12,625 nucleotides of DNA from Candidatus Aenigmarchaeota archaeon ex4484_52 (GTDB lineage: Archaea > EX4484-52): contig NJDR01000023.1 in the NCBI GenBank assembly GCA_002254415.1, positions 1 to 12,625 on the forward strand. Direction: 5' to 3'. A model generated the notes under the pieces. It worked only from the letters and a program-made list of their open reading frames with translations. It had not been told where the DNA came from and did no database searches. The position numbers were made by a program, and so were the translations under genes. Positions 1-7,428 of this stretch are shown here, piece by piece (position 1 is the stretch's first letter; each line of letters starts with the position of its first letter).

Positions 1-147
1 CAAATATCTTTAAAACACCAGCAAGTGCAGAAAATATTCAAATGCATTGAAGATGCAAAACAGAGGATTAGAATAGAGAAGAGAAAAGGAGATGAAAAAA
101 TAAAAAATAATTTTGTTTTTAAAAGAAATTCCGCAGTGAAGTATTAA
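1..147 (+). CDS. 3' end of an unrecognised gene (partial at left edge)
   Basis: A + strand frame is open from base 1 to a TAA at 145-147 and gives 48 residues. The peptide is strongly basic and looks helical, with a segment rich in K, R, E and Q around residues 17-36, and it ends in SAVKY. Composition resembles a real protein tail more than the other frames here, which are interrupted or very hydrophobic. I do not recognise the family. It converges on carB, with only 21 nt between the two stop codons. A second + frame (ending near base 50) also reads plausibly for 15 codons, so the frame is not certain. Confidence 0.45.
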   Translation, partial: QISLKHQQVQKIFKCIEDAKQRIRIEKRKGDEKIKNNFVFKRNSAVKY

Positions 148-168
148 AAATTTTAAATAAGAATGTTA

Positions 169-3100
169 CTATAGTGAGTTTTTTATATATTCTCCATATT
201 CCCTGATTTGTAAATCATCTAATTTTTTAGATAAAATAGCATTGATAAATAAATGTGCAATTTTTATATTGTTAATTAATGGAATAGAGCAATCAATTGC
301 AAGACGCCTCAATAAATAACTATCTCCATTATTGTTTTGCTCTGTTATTTTTGGGATGCAAATAATGAGGTCCAGTTTTTTTTCAACTAAATAATTATAA
401 ATATTTGGCTGTTTTTTTTCTTTGATTTTATATAATGTTGTTGTTTTAATATTGTGTTGCCTGTAAAAATTTGCTGTATCGATGGTTGCAAAAAGATTAT
501 ATTTTTTGTTTTGCAATTGCCTCAAACTATCAATTAATTTTGCTTTTTGTTCATTTCCGCTAATGCTTACAAGAATATTTTTTTTTGGATATTTAAGATT
601 AGCAGATAAGACCGATTTTAAAAATGCATCATATAAATTATTGCCAAGACATGCAACTTCGCCTGTGGATGCCATTTCAACAGACAAAAACGGGTCTGCT
701 CCCTTCAGTCGTGAATATGAAAATTGCGATGTTTTTACGCCGATGTAATTTGGCTTTTTGATTGAAATCGCATTTACCTGCTTATTTATCATTGAGTTAA
801 TTGCTAAATCAATAAAATCAATATTTAGCACTTTGGAAATAAAAGGAAAACTGCGCGATGCTCTTAAATTGCATTCAATTACCATTATATTCTCATCAGT
901 TATTAAAAACTGGATGTTAAATGGTCCTGTAATATTCAGTGCATTTGCTATTTTTTTTGCAATATTTTTAATTAAATTTATTTGTATTTTTTCAAGATTT
1001 TGCGCCGGCAGCATCATTGTAGCATCTCCGCTATGAACTCCTGCTTCTTCAATATGCTCGGTAATTGCATAACAAATTAAATCACCTTCTTTTGCAACAG
1101 CATCAATTTCTATTTCTTTTGCATTTTGTATAAATTTAGAGACAACAACAGGATATTTTTTATTAAGATATATCGCTTTTTTTAAGTATTTTAATAATTC
1201 ATCTTCATCAAAAACAACTTTCATAGCAGCACCGCTCAAAACATAAGATGGTCTGATAAGAACAGGATAAATATCTGCTGCAAATTCTTTTGCATCTTCT
1301 ATATTCATAAATTCTCTCCATAATGGTTGTTTTATATTTGATTCATCCATTAAATTAGAAAATCTAAATCTGTTTTCTGCCCTATCGATTTCCTTTGGAT
1401 TGGTTCCAAAAATTTTCATTCCAGCATTGTAAAAAGAAATTGCTAAATTATTTGGTATCTGCCCACCCACAGAAATTACAATTCCATCTGGATTTTCCAA
1501 GTTATAAATATCAGAAATTCTCTCAAAACTCAATTCCTCAAAATACAATTTGTCGCATTCATCATAATCTGTTGAGACCGTCTCTGGATTGCAATTTATC
1601 ATTATTGTTTCGTAATTATTTTTTTGAAGTGTTTTTGTTGCACCCACACAGCACCAGTCAAATTCAACAGAAGAGCCAATTCTATATGTGCCGCTTCCAA
1701 TAATAATTGCCTTTCTTTTTTGTTTAGTAACTTTAATATCATTTTCATCTGCATTATATGTCAGATACAAATAATTGGTTTTGGAAGGATATTCTGCTGC
1801 AAGCGTGTCAATTTGCAACACACTTGGTTTAATTTCAAAAGAAATTCTTAATTTTCTTATATTTTCTTCTGTTGTATTTTTTAATTTTGCTATTTGAATA
1901 TCGCTGAAACCCTGTTGTTTTGCTGTTTTTAATAAATCTTTATTAAGATGGCTATTTTTTATTTTATGTTTCAAATCAACAATTTCTTTTATTTTATACA
2001 AAAACCATTTATCAATATATGTTAAATTATAAATTTCATCAATACTTAAACCCTGCTCTATTGCATTTTCAATTGCAAAAATGCGTTTGTCTGTTGGATG
2101 TTTTAATTCTTCCTTCAAATTCCTGAATTTTATTTTATTGCAAACTACTCCTGATTTTCCAGTATTCAGCATCCTTATTGCTTTTTGCAATGCCTCATTA
2201 AAATTTCTTGCAATTGCCATCACCTCGCCCACACTCTTCATTTGAGTATTTATTTTTTTGGAAACATTACTAAATTTTTCCAAATCCCATCGCGGAATTT
2301 TTACAACAACATAATCCAATGCCGGCTCAAAACAAGCAGTAGTTGTTTTTGTAACAGAATTTGGCAAATCAATAAGATTTTTTCCAATTGCAAGTTTTGT
2401 GCCAATATAGGCAAGAGGATAGCCGGTTGCCTTTGATGCTAGGGCAGAAGAGCGGGAAAGGCGCGCATTTACTTCAATTACACGATAGTCAAATTCTTTT
2501 TCTGGATTTAACGCAAACTGGATATTGCACTCTCCAATAATGTTTAAGTGCCTGATAGTTTTAATTGAAATATCCCTTAAAAAATGATATTGATTATTTG
2601 TAAGTGTTTGAGATGGTGCAACAACTATTGACTCGCCTGTATGAATTCCAAGAGGGTCAAAATTTTCCATATTACACACAGTAATGCAATTATCATATTT
2701 GTCCCTCTCAACCTCATATTCTATTTCTTTCCATCCTTTTAAATATTCTTCTAATAGCATTTGTTTTGTATAAGAAAATCCATTTGTAAGAATTTTTTTT
2801 AATTCCACGATATTTGATGCAACTCCACTTCCTTCTCCTCCAAGAGCATAAGCACTTCTAATCATTATTGGAAAATTCAATTTTTTAGATGCTTTTAGTC
2901 CATCTTCTATTGAATTTACAGCAAAACTTTTTGGTGTTTTAATATTAATTTTATTTAATTCCTTAACAAACAAATCTCTGTCTTCTGTATTTTTTATTGT
3001 CTTTATGCTTGTTCCAAGGACATTAACTCTATGTTTTTTCAACACACCGCTATCGCAGAGTTGCACACCACAATTTAGTGCAGTTTGCCCACCAAAAGAA

Positions 3101-3372
3101 AGCAATATACCATTTGGTTTTTCTTTTTTAATTACTTTTTCAACAAAATAAGGCGTAATCGGCAGAAAATAAATTTTATCTGCTCTGTCCTTGTTTGTTT
3201 GGACAGTTGCAATATTTGGATTAATTAAAACAACTTCTATATTTTCATCTTTTAATGCCTTAATTGCTTGATTACCCGAATAGTCAAATTCTCCTGCCTG
3301 TCCTATTTTTAATGCACCACTCCCTAGGAGGAGGACTTTATTAGGTTTTTTGTTTTGTTTTTTTAGGTTCAT
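169..3372 (-). CDS. carB: Carbamoyl-phosphate synthase large subunit, CPS1/CAD-like
   Basis: Makes carbamoyl phosphate from bicarbonate, ammonia and two ATP, for pyrimidine and arginine synthesis. The glutaminase partner CarA is not in this window. The architecture is complete: a first ATP-grasp half (about residues 1-400, with a GSGALKIGQAGEFDYSG nucleotide loop), an oligomerisation region (about 425-550), a second ATP-grasp half (about 555-925, starting with IIIGSGTYRIGSSVEFDW), and a C-terminal MGS-like regulatory domain (about 930 to the end). The length of about 1067 aa fits the family (E. coli about 1073). Signatures such as TYIDKWFLYK, IDTLAAEYPS, IPRWDL and VEFDWC match animal CPS1/CAD as I remember them, more than E. 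coli CarB. I chose the ATG at 3372; an in-frame TTG two codons upstream (3378) is the alternative. No Shine-Dalgarno is visible. The start lies 15 nt after the gpmI stop, so translation is probably coupled. Confidence 0.96.
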   Translation of the reverse strand: MNLKKQNKKPNKVLLLGSGALKIGQAGEFDYSGNQAIKALKDENIEVVLINPNIATVQTNKDRADKIYFLPITPYFVEKVIKKEKPNGILLSFGGQTALNCGVQLCDSGVLKKHRVNVLGTSIKTIKNTEDRDLFVKELNKINIKTPKSFAVNSIEDGLKASKKLNFPIMIRSAYALGGEGSGVASNIVELKKILTNGFSYTKQMLLEEYLKGWKEIEYEVERDKYDNCITVCNMENFDPLGIHTGESIVVAPSQTLTNNQYHFLRDISIKTIRHLNIIGECNIQFALNPEKEFDYRVIEVNARLSRSSALASKATGYPLAYIGTKLAIGKNLIDLPNSVTKTTTACFEPALDYVVVKIPRWDLEKFSNVSKKINTQMKSVGEVMAIARNFNEALQKAIRMLNTGKSGVVCNKIKFRNLKEELKHPTDKRIFAIENAIEQGLSIDEIYNLTYIDKWFLYKIKEIVDLKHKIKNSHLNKDLLKTAKQQGFSDIQIAKLKNTTEENIRKLRISFEIKPSVLQIDTLAAEYPSKTNYLYLTYNADENDIKVTKQKRKAIIIGSGTYRIGSSVEFDWCCVGATKTLQKNNYETIMINCNPETVSTDYDECDKLYFEELSFERISDIYNLENPDGIVISVGGQIPNNLAISFYNAGMKIFGTNPKEIDRAENRFRFSNLMDESNIKQPLWREFMNIEDAKEFAADIYPVLIRPSYVLSGAAMKVVFDEDELLKYLKKAIYLNKKYPVVVSKFIQNAKEIEIDAVAKEGDLICYAITEHIEEAGVHSGDATMMLPAQNLEKIQINLIKNIAKKIANALNITGPFNIQFLITDENIMVIECNLRASRSFPFISKVLNIDFIDLAINSMINKQVNAISIKKPNYIGVKTSQFSYSRLKGADPFLSVEMASTGEVACLGNNLYDAFLKSVLSANLKYPKKNILVSISGNEQKAKLIDSLRQLQNKKYNLFATIDTANFYRQHNIKTTTLYKIKEKKQPNIYNYLVEKKLDLIICIPKITEQNNNGDSYLLRRLAIDCSIPLINNIKIAHLFINAILSKKLDDLQIREYGEYIKNSL

Positions 3373-3387
3373 ATTCAATAGTTCTTA

Positions 3388-4803
3388 CTATGAATTTACG
3401 ATGAATAAATTTTTTCCTTTCAAGTCCTCTTTTACTCCGTCTAATTTGTATTTAATACCAAGCAAATGCATAATTGTTGGCATTATATCGCACAGACGCC
3501 CGTATCTTCTCATTTTTATTTTATCTGAATCCCTTGCAACATAAATTAAATTAACTAAATTTGTTGTGTGCGATGTTTTTGTTTTTCCTGTTTTATAATC
3601 AATCATTTCTTCAATATTTCCGTGATCTGATGTAATAATTGCAATTGCATCTTTTTCAATAATTTTTTTTGCAATTTTACCAATGCATTTATCTATTGTT
3701 TTGACAGCGATGCGCGCTGCTCTAAAGTCCCCAGTATGGCCTATCATATCTCCATTTGGAAAATTTGTAATAATTACATCAAATGTTTTTTTGTCAATAT
3801 ATTCTGTTATTTTTTTTGTCAATTCATATGCTTTCATTTTCGGAGTTTTGGAAAGCATTCCTTGATCTGTTTTATTTATGATTTGCTCCCAGAATTCATA
3901 TTTTTTGTCAAAATGTGTTGTTCTTTTGCCATTAAAATACATTGTAACATGAGGAAATTTATATGATTCAGAAATTCGCAATTGCTTCAATTTTGCCTTT
4001 GCCAAAATTTCTCCAAACAAATTGTCCATATTTTGAATGGCTTCTATTGGCTCAAAAATATAATTTTCAAATTCATCATAATATCTTGTAAGCCCGTAAT
4101 AATGAATATTTTTTATCTTTTTGACATTGCCTTTGTAATTGTCATCTGTAAATGCCTTTGTTATTTGTATTGCTCTGTCCTGCCTGAAATTAAAATTTAA
4201 AACGCAATCATTATTTTTCATTCCAGAATAATTTTCAATAATTGTGGGATAAATATATTCATCAAACATTTCGCTTTTATCCGGAGTTTTATCTTTTGAA
4301 TAGCTTGTTTTTATTGCATTAATAAGCGAATTTGATTTTCTTGCTTTTCCTTTAATTATTGCCTCTGTTGGATTTTCAAGAACAAGATATGCAATATCTG
4401 TCAGTCGCCAGTTTTTGTTTCTGTCCATTGAATAATATCTTCCAAGTATTGTTGCGATAGAACAATTTATATTTTTAAAAGAACTAATTTTGTCTTCTAA
4501 TGTTTTTGCGAATTTTAAAGCACTTCTGGGAGGGGTGTCTCTTCCGTCTGCAAAAAAATGAATATAAATTTTTTGATTGAATTTTGTTTTGTTTAAATAT
4601 TCAAGAATTCCAAATAAATGATTTTGATGAGAATGCACACCTTCATCTTGAACCAAGCCCATTAAATGAAAAGATGACTTGTTTTGTCTTATTTTTTTTA
4701 TTAATTCAAGAAATTTTGGTTTTCGGAAAAAACTCTTATCTTCAATTGCATCATTTATTCTTTTTAATTCCTGAATTACAATTCTACCTGCCCCTATATT
4801 CAT
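3388..4803 (-). CDS. gpmI: GpmI-type phosphoglycerate mutase lacking the N-terminal catalytic segment
   Basis: The family interconverts 3- and 2-phosphoglycerate through a phosphoserine intermediate using two Mn ions. This 471-aa frame begins at MNIGAGRIV, which in full-length enzymes directly follows the GNSEVGH nucleophile motif. The first 60-70 residues are therefore missing, including the N-terminal Asp metal ligand (DGWG motif) and the catalytic Ser. The rest looks intact: substrate loop GVHSH (H57), ADGRDTPP (86-91), FRQDR (206-210), SYKFPHVT (280-287), and C-terminal metal ligands D352 and H356 (GDMIGHTG), D393-H394 (TSDHGN) and H412 (SHTTN). The start ATG overlaps the htpX stop (ATGA), and the upstream frame closes at a TAA nine codons earlier, so no longer N-terminus is available here. 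A weak AAGGA lies upstream. As encoded it should not work as a mutase alone. It could be a recently truncated gene, a repurposed protein or an assembly artefact. Confidence 0.9.
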   Translation of the reverse strand: MNIGAGRIVIQELKRINDAIEDKSFFRKPKFLELIKKIRQNKSSFHLMGLVQDEGVHSHQNHLFGILEYLNKTKFNQKIYIHFFADGRDTPPRSALKFAKTLEDKISSFKNINCSIATILGRYYSMDRNKNWRLTDIAYLVLENPTEAIIKGKARKSNSLINAIKTSYSKDKTPDKSEMFDEYIYPTIIENYSGMKNNDCVLNFNFRQDRAIQITKAFTDDNYKGNVKKIKNIHYYGLTRYYDEFENYIFEPIEAIQNMDNLFGEILAKAKLKQLRISESYKFPHVTMYFNGKRTTHFDKKYEFWEQIINKTDQGMLSKTPKMKAYELTKKITEYIDKKTFDVIITNFPNGDMIGHTGDFRAARIAVKTIDKCIGKIAKKIIEKDAIAIITSDHGNIEEMIDYKTGKTKTSHTTNLVNLIYVARDSDKIKMRRYGRLCDIMPTIMHLLGIKYKLDGVKEDLKGKNLFIVNS

Positions 4804-5678
4804 ATGATCTTTATTTCCTTCAAAAACTTAATTCTTTTTTCTATATTTGGATGCGTAGAAAATAATTCAAATACTCCTTTTGTATCTATATACATAGAAG
4901 ACAATGAGGGATTCATATATTTTTTTGCATCTGGCAAACTCACACTTTTGTGAATTTTTTCCAATGCACTAATTAAATATTGTGGTGAGTGCATTATTTT
5001 TGCACTAAAACTATCTGCTCCATATTCTCTCAGTCGGCTCAAATAAAGAACAGGAATATTAAATACAAAATACACAATTTGAGAAACAAAATTTGCAATC
5101 ATCCATTTAAAAAAATAACCACCAAAACTATTTTGCTCATTATCATCGCCGCTTAAAACCAAAGCAAATGCAATATAGCTGACAACGGTTGGAAGCAAAG
5201 AGGCAAGTGTAATTACAGCCATATCATTATTTTTTATATGACCAATTTCATGATTAATAATTGCTTTTAATTCATCATTATTTAACTCGCCTTTGAGATT
5301 CTTGTCCATTATGCCTTTTGTAAGTATTATCCTTGCAGAAGTTTTTCCTCTTCCATAAGTATATGCATTCATTATTGGGCTTGGATCCAATCCAACCCTT
5401 ACATTTGGTAAACCAGCTTTTTTTACTTCATTATTTACCAAACTATAAAGAGAGTCCTGCTGAGTTGCAAAATGAATATGATTAAAATGATCAAGCATCC
5501 ATGGTGAAATAAAATATTGAACAGCAACAAGAACAATTCCAACAATTACATAAAACCAAATTCCAGCAGATGACTGAAAATAAAAGCCCCCGACAAGAGT
5601 TATAATTGCAAAAAACAGCAAAAATATAAATCCAAGAGTAATATAATTTGTATATTTTAATTTTGTTGCTGCAAGCAT
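4800..5678 (-). CDS. htpX: HtpX-like membrane zinc metalloprotease (M48)
   Basis: Membrane-embedded M48 protease of the HtpX type, which degrades damaged membrane proteins on the cytoplasmic side. It has 292 aa, a normal length. Two hydrophobic N-terminal segments (about 12-32 and 40-58) precede a cytosolic stretch with the zinc motif HEIGH (H143, E144, H147). The third zinc ligand is probably E218 in SRLREYGAD. Two more hydrophobic segments lie at about 153-175 and 190-213. The THPNIEKRI motif near the C-terminus is typical. The last residues (KII) and the TGA stop lie on the gpmI start: the stop is formed by the ATGA shared with gpmI. The first gene of the unit, it has a TATA-like box 20-30 nt upstream of its ATG, which suggests a leaderless mRNA. 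Confidence 0.94.
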   Translation of the reverse strand: MLAATKLKYTNYITLGFIFLLFFAIITLVGGFYFQSSAGIWFYVIVGIVLVAVQYFISPWMLDHFNHIHFATQQDSLYSLVNNEVKKAGLPNVRVGLDPSPIMNAYTYGRGKTSARIILTKGIMDKNLKGELNNDELKAIINHEIGHIKNNDMAVITLASLLPTVVSYIAFALVLSGDDNEQNSFGGYFFKWMIANFVSQIVYFVFNIPVLYLSRLREYGADSFSAKIMHSPQYLISALEKIHKSVSLPDAKKYMNPSLSSMYIDTKGVFELFSTHPNIEKRIKFLKEIKII

Positions 5679-5690
5679 ATATTATTTATA

Positions 5691-5708
5691 AAATATATAT
5701 TTAAAAAC
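5691..5708 (-). promoter_or_regulatory. Putative htpX promoter (TATA-like box)
   Basis: Read on the minus strand, the sequence is GTTTTTAAATATATATTT, a long A/T-only TATA-like element centred about 22-25 nt before the htpX ATG at 5678. That spacing places the transcription start at or very near the start codon, as in many archaeal leaderless mRNAs. The whole region is AT-rich, so the call rests on position more than on sequence. Confidence 0.45.
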
Positions 5709-5961
5709 TTTTATTATCACCTGATATAATTGGTGTTGTTATACTAATTGATTAAACAAAAGAAATTTATTTAGAGAGGTAAAATACAAAAGGAAAAAAC
5801 AGATACATTTGTGTTATTAATCTGAAGGAAAAAGCAAAATATGTGTGAACTCTGAAAAACAGAAAAGAATATTTTGCAGAAATACTTAAATCTCAAGTTT
5901 AACACTTCCAAAAATTCAAATTTTGAGTTTTTGCCATTGTTTTATACATTAAACCTTGATT

Positions 5962-6164
5962 TTAGAAAAATTCATATCCCTTTTCCATAAGTATTTCCGT
6001 AACTATCTTTTTTTAAATTTCGCTTCCTTTTGCATCTCTAATGCCTTTTTTAAAATCAAGTACCAAAATTAAGATTGAACAACAACACCCAATATCATTT
6101 CTTTTTTTGCAGATTTTAATTCTGTAATATCAGACCTGTTGCCATATAACGCCCATCTCTTATG
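5962..6164 (-). pseudogene. Possible decayed coding remnant, family not recognised
   Basis: Two adjacent minus-strand frames read like protein but are broken. One runs 6164-6069 and contains YGNRSDITELKSAKKEMI before a stop. The second overlaps it and continues to 5962 in another frame, with LVLDFKKGIRDAKGSEI, a single TAA (6013-6015), then KKIVTEILMEKGYEFF and a stop. Composition resembles the neighbouring genes, as expected for a gene with at least one frameshift and one nonsense mutation. The family cannot be named from this. It may instead be chance open sequence, and it overlaps the inverted repeat at 6132-6280. Confidence 0.3.
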
Positions 6165-6280
6165 TTATATTGACAACAAAATATTATTTCTAAATTCTAT
6201 GAGTGTTAGTTTTATTTTAAGAGCCAACTTATTGACGCATAAACAAAAGCCCTATAAATGCATTATCAAGCAACAGGTCT
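6132..6280. repeat. 11-bp inverted repeat enclosing a smaller hairpin
   Basis: AGACCTGTTGC at 6132-6142 is the exact reverse complement of GCAACAGGTCT at 6270-6280, separated by 127 nt. Just inside the left arm, ATATAAC (6144-6150) pairs with GTTATAT (6164-6170) across a 13-nt loop. The arms are more GC-rich than their surroundings. Paired arms this far apart fit a closing stem of a structured RNA of about 150 nt, or the ends of a small non-autonomous element. No flanking direct repeat is evident, and neither strand is favoured. Confidence 0.4.
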
Positions 6281-6344
6281 ATCTCTAATCTCTCTCTCTC
6301 TTTGAAACCATTTTATATTTTCACAATTTGCTCACAAAAGTTTA

Positions 6345-7424
6345 TCAAGGTAGAAAGTCCTGATTTTTTATTTTTTCTGGCAGGTATTTTTCTGCAACAA
6401 AACCTAAGCTCTTACTTGCAAGTGCCTGCTGTTCTATCCTTCGCCCAGTTTCCTTCATTAAAATCAATTGCTTTTCCCATTGTGAATTTTTAAACCAAGG
6501 GTATTTCAATAATTCATCAATTCTCTTTACATCAACTTCTTTTAATGGTTCTGTAACTTTTTTTAAATTGTATTTTTCAACATCAGTCATTGTCATTCCA
6601 ATATATTTAATTGATGGAGTTGCTAATCGTCTTGACTCATGTGCTAAAGCAATAGAGCCGCATTTTATTACAGAATAAATATAATATCCCCAAGGATCTC
6701 CATCAGTGAATGCATAAACAGGAATTTTATACTCATTAACTAATTTGTAAATCATTCTTCTAACACCTCTTGAAACCTGTCCCATTGTTGCAATTAAAAT
6801 GCAATTATTTTTTTGATGATATTTTTCTTCAACAAGGCGGTCCCACATACCTGATGTTTCTATTACAAGCACATATTTTGCATCAATTTTTTTTATTTCA
6901 AGGTCCTCCACAATTGAAGGTATTGGAAGACCAATCCTGCCTAATTTAGAAGCATCTATAATGTCTTTTTCACTTTTAATTACAATATTGCCTATTAGTT
7001 TCCCTTTATCGTCGGCCTTTATATGCATTTCTTCCCTGATCAATCCAATAGCAGTTTCAATATCAACAATAATAGGATCAGATTCTTTTTGATTATCAAA
7101 ATTATTTTCCTTTTTTCCACTCCCCTTTAATTGATAATAAAGTTCCCTGATAGTTACAGTTTTAGAATTTTCAATTACTTCTTTTGACTTTGCAACAATC
7201 AACAATGACTGCATAAATTTTTTTGCTTGATTAATATTGAAATAACTTCTTGTCTGTTTTTTATTACCAAAAATAAGTATTTTGTTTTTCTCGTCAAAAA
7301 TAACATTTGAAAGAGATCGCTGTATAATTTCATAGTGAGGATTTTGATTAGCATATATTTGTTTTACAATATTTTCTGCCAAATCAATTATTTTTTTTAC
7401 ATCTTGTTTTTCTTTTTCTTTCAT
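6345..7424 (-). CDS. top6A: DNA topoisomerase VI subunit A
   Basis: DNA-cleaving subunit of Topo VI (type IIB), the Spo11 homologue; with subunit B it forms an A2B2 enzyme that relaxes and decatenates DNA using ATP. The 359-aa protein has the 5Y-CAP (winged-helix) domain with TIRELYYQLKG, in which Y97 is the likely catalytic tyrosine by alignment with Spo11. The Toprim domain carries E189 (VIETSGMW) and D241/D243 (FTDGDPWGYY) for Mg binding. The C-terminal FVAEKYLPEK is typical, so the gene looks complete. Its ATG lies 4 nt after the top6B stop, and a GAGGA Shine-Dalgarno sits inside the end of top6B. The two are surely co-transcribed and co-translated, which fits their equal stoichiometry. 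Confidence 0.97.
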   Translation of the reverse strand: MKEKEKQDVKKIIDLAENIVKQIYANQNPHYEIIQRSLSNVIFDEKNKILIFGNKKQTRSYFNINQAKKFMQSLLIVAKSKEVIENSKTVTIRELYYQLKGSGKKENNFDNQKESDPIIVDIETAIGLIREEMHIKADDKGKLIGNIVIKSEKDIIDASKLGRIGLPIPSIVEDLEIKKIDAKYVLVIETSGMWDRLVEEKYHQKNNCILIATMGQVSRGVRRMIYKLVNEYKIPVYAFTDGDPWGYYIYSVIKCGSIALAHESRRLATPSIKYIGMTMTDVEKYNLKKVTEPLKEVDVKRIDELLKYPWFKNSQWEKQLILMKETGRRIEQQALASKSLGFVAEKYLPEKIKNQDFLP

Positions 7425-7428
7425 ATTA

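Larger units (their letters stand above)
5679..6344. other. 666-nt gap without an intact gene
   Basis: Lies between the end of top6A and the start of htpX, both on the minus strand. No intact frame of convincing composition is present on either strand. It contains the htpX promoter at its left end, short interrupted minus-strand frames with protein-like composition (5962-6164), an 11-bp inverted repeat with an internal hairpin (6132-6280), and a CT-dinucleotide run at about 6288-6302 just beyond the top6A stop. No tRNA-like fold was found. In a genome where most gaps are under 100 nt, this length stands out. Confidence 0.8.

Noticed and set aside
758..1036. A + strand hydrophobic 92-aa frame inside carB
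   Set aside because: Antisense shadow of conserved ATP-grasp sequence, with no independent promoter or recognisable family.
6061..6090. A GTTCAATC string on the minus strand that resembles a tRNA T-loop
   Set aside because: The flanking bases cannot form a 5-bp T stem, and no acceptor, D or anticodon arms are found around it.
6279..6304. CT-dinucleotide run near the end of top6A
   Set aside because: A short simple repeat with no flanking structure; likely replication slippage and not informative alone.
6302..6493. A + strand 63-aa frame starting in the gap and running into top6A
   Set aside because: Two thirds is antisense to the conserved top6A C-terminus, and composition is that of reverse-complemented coding sequence.
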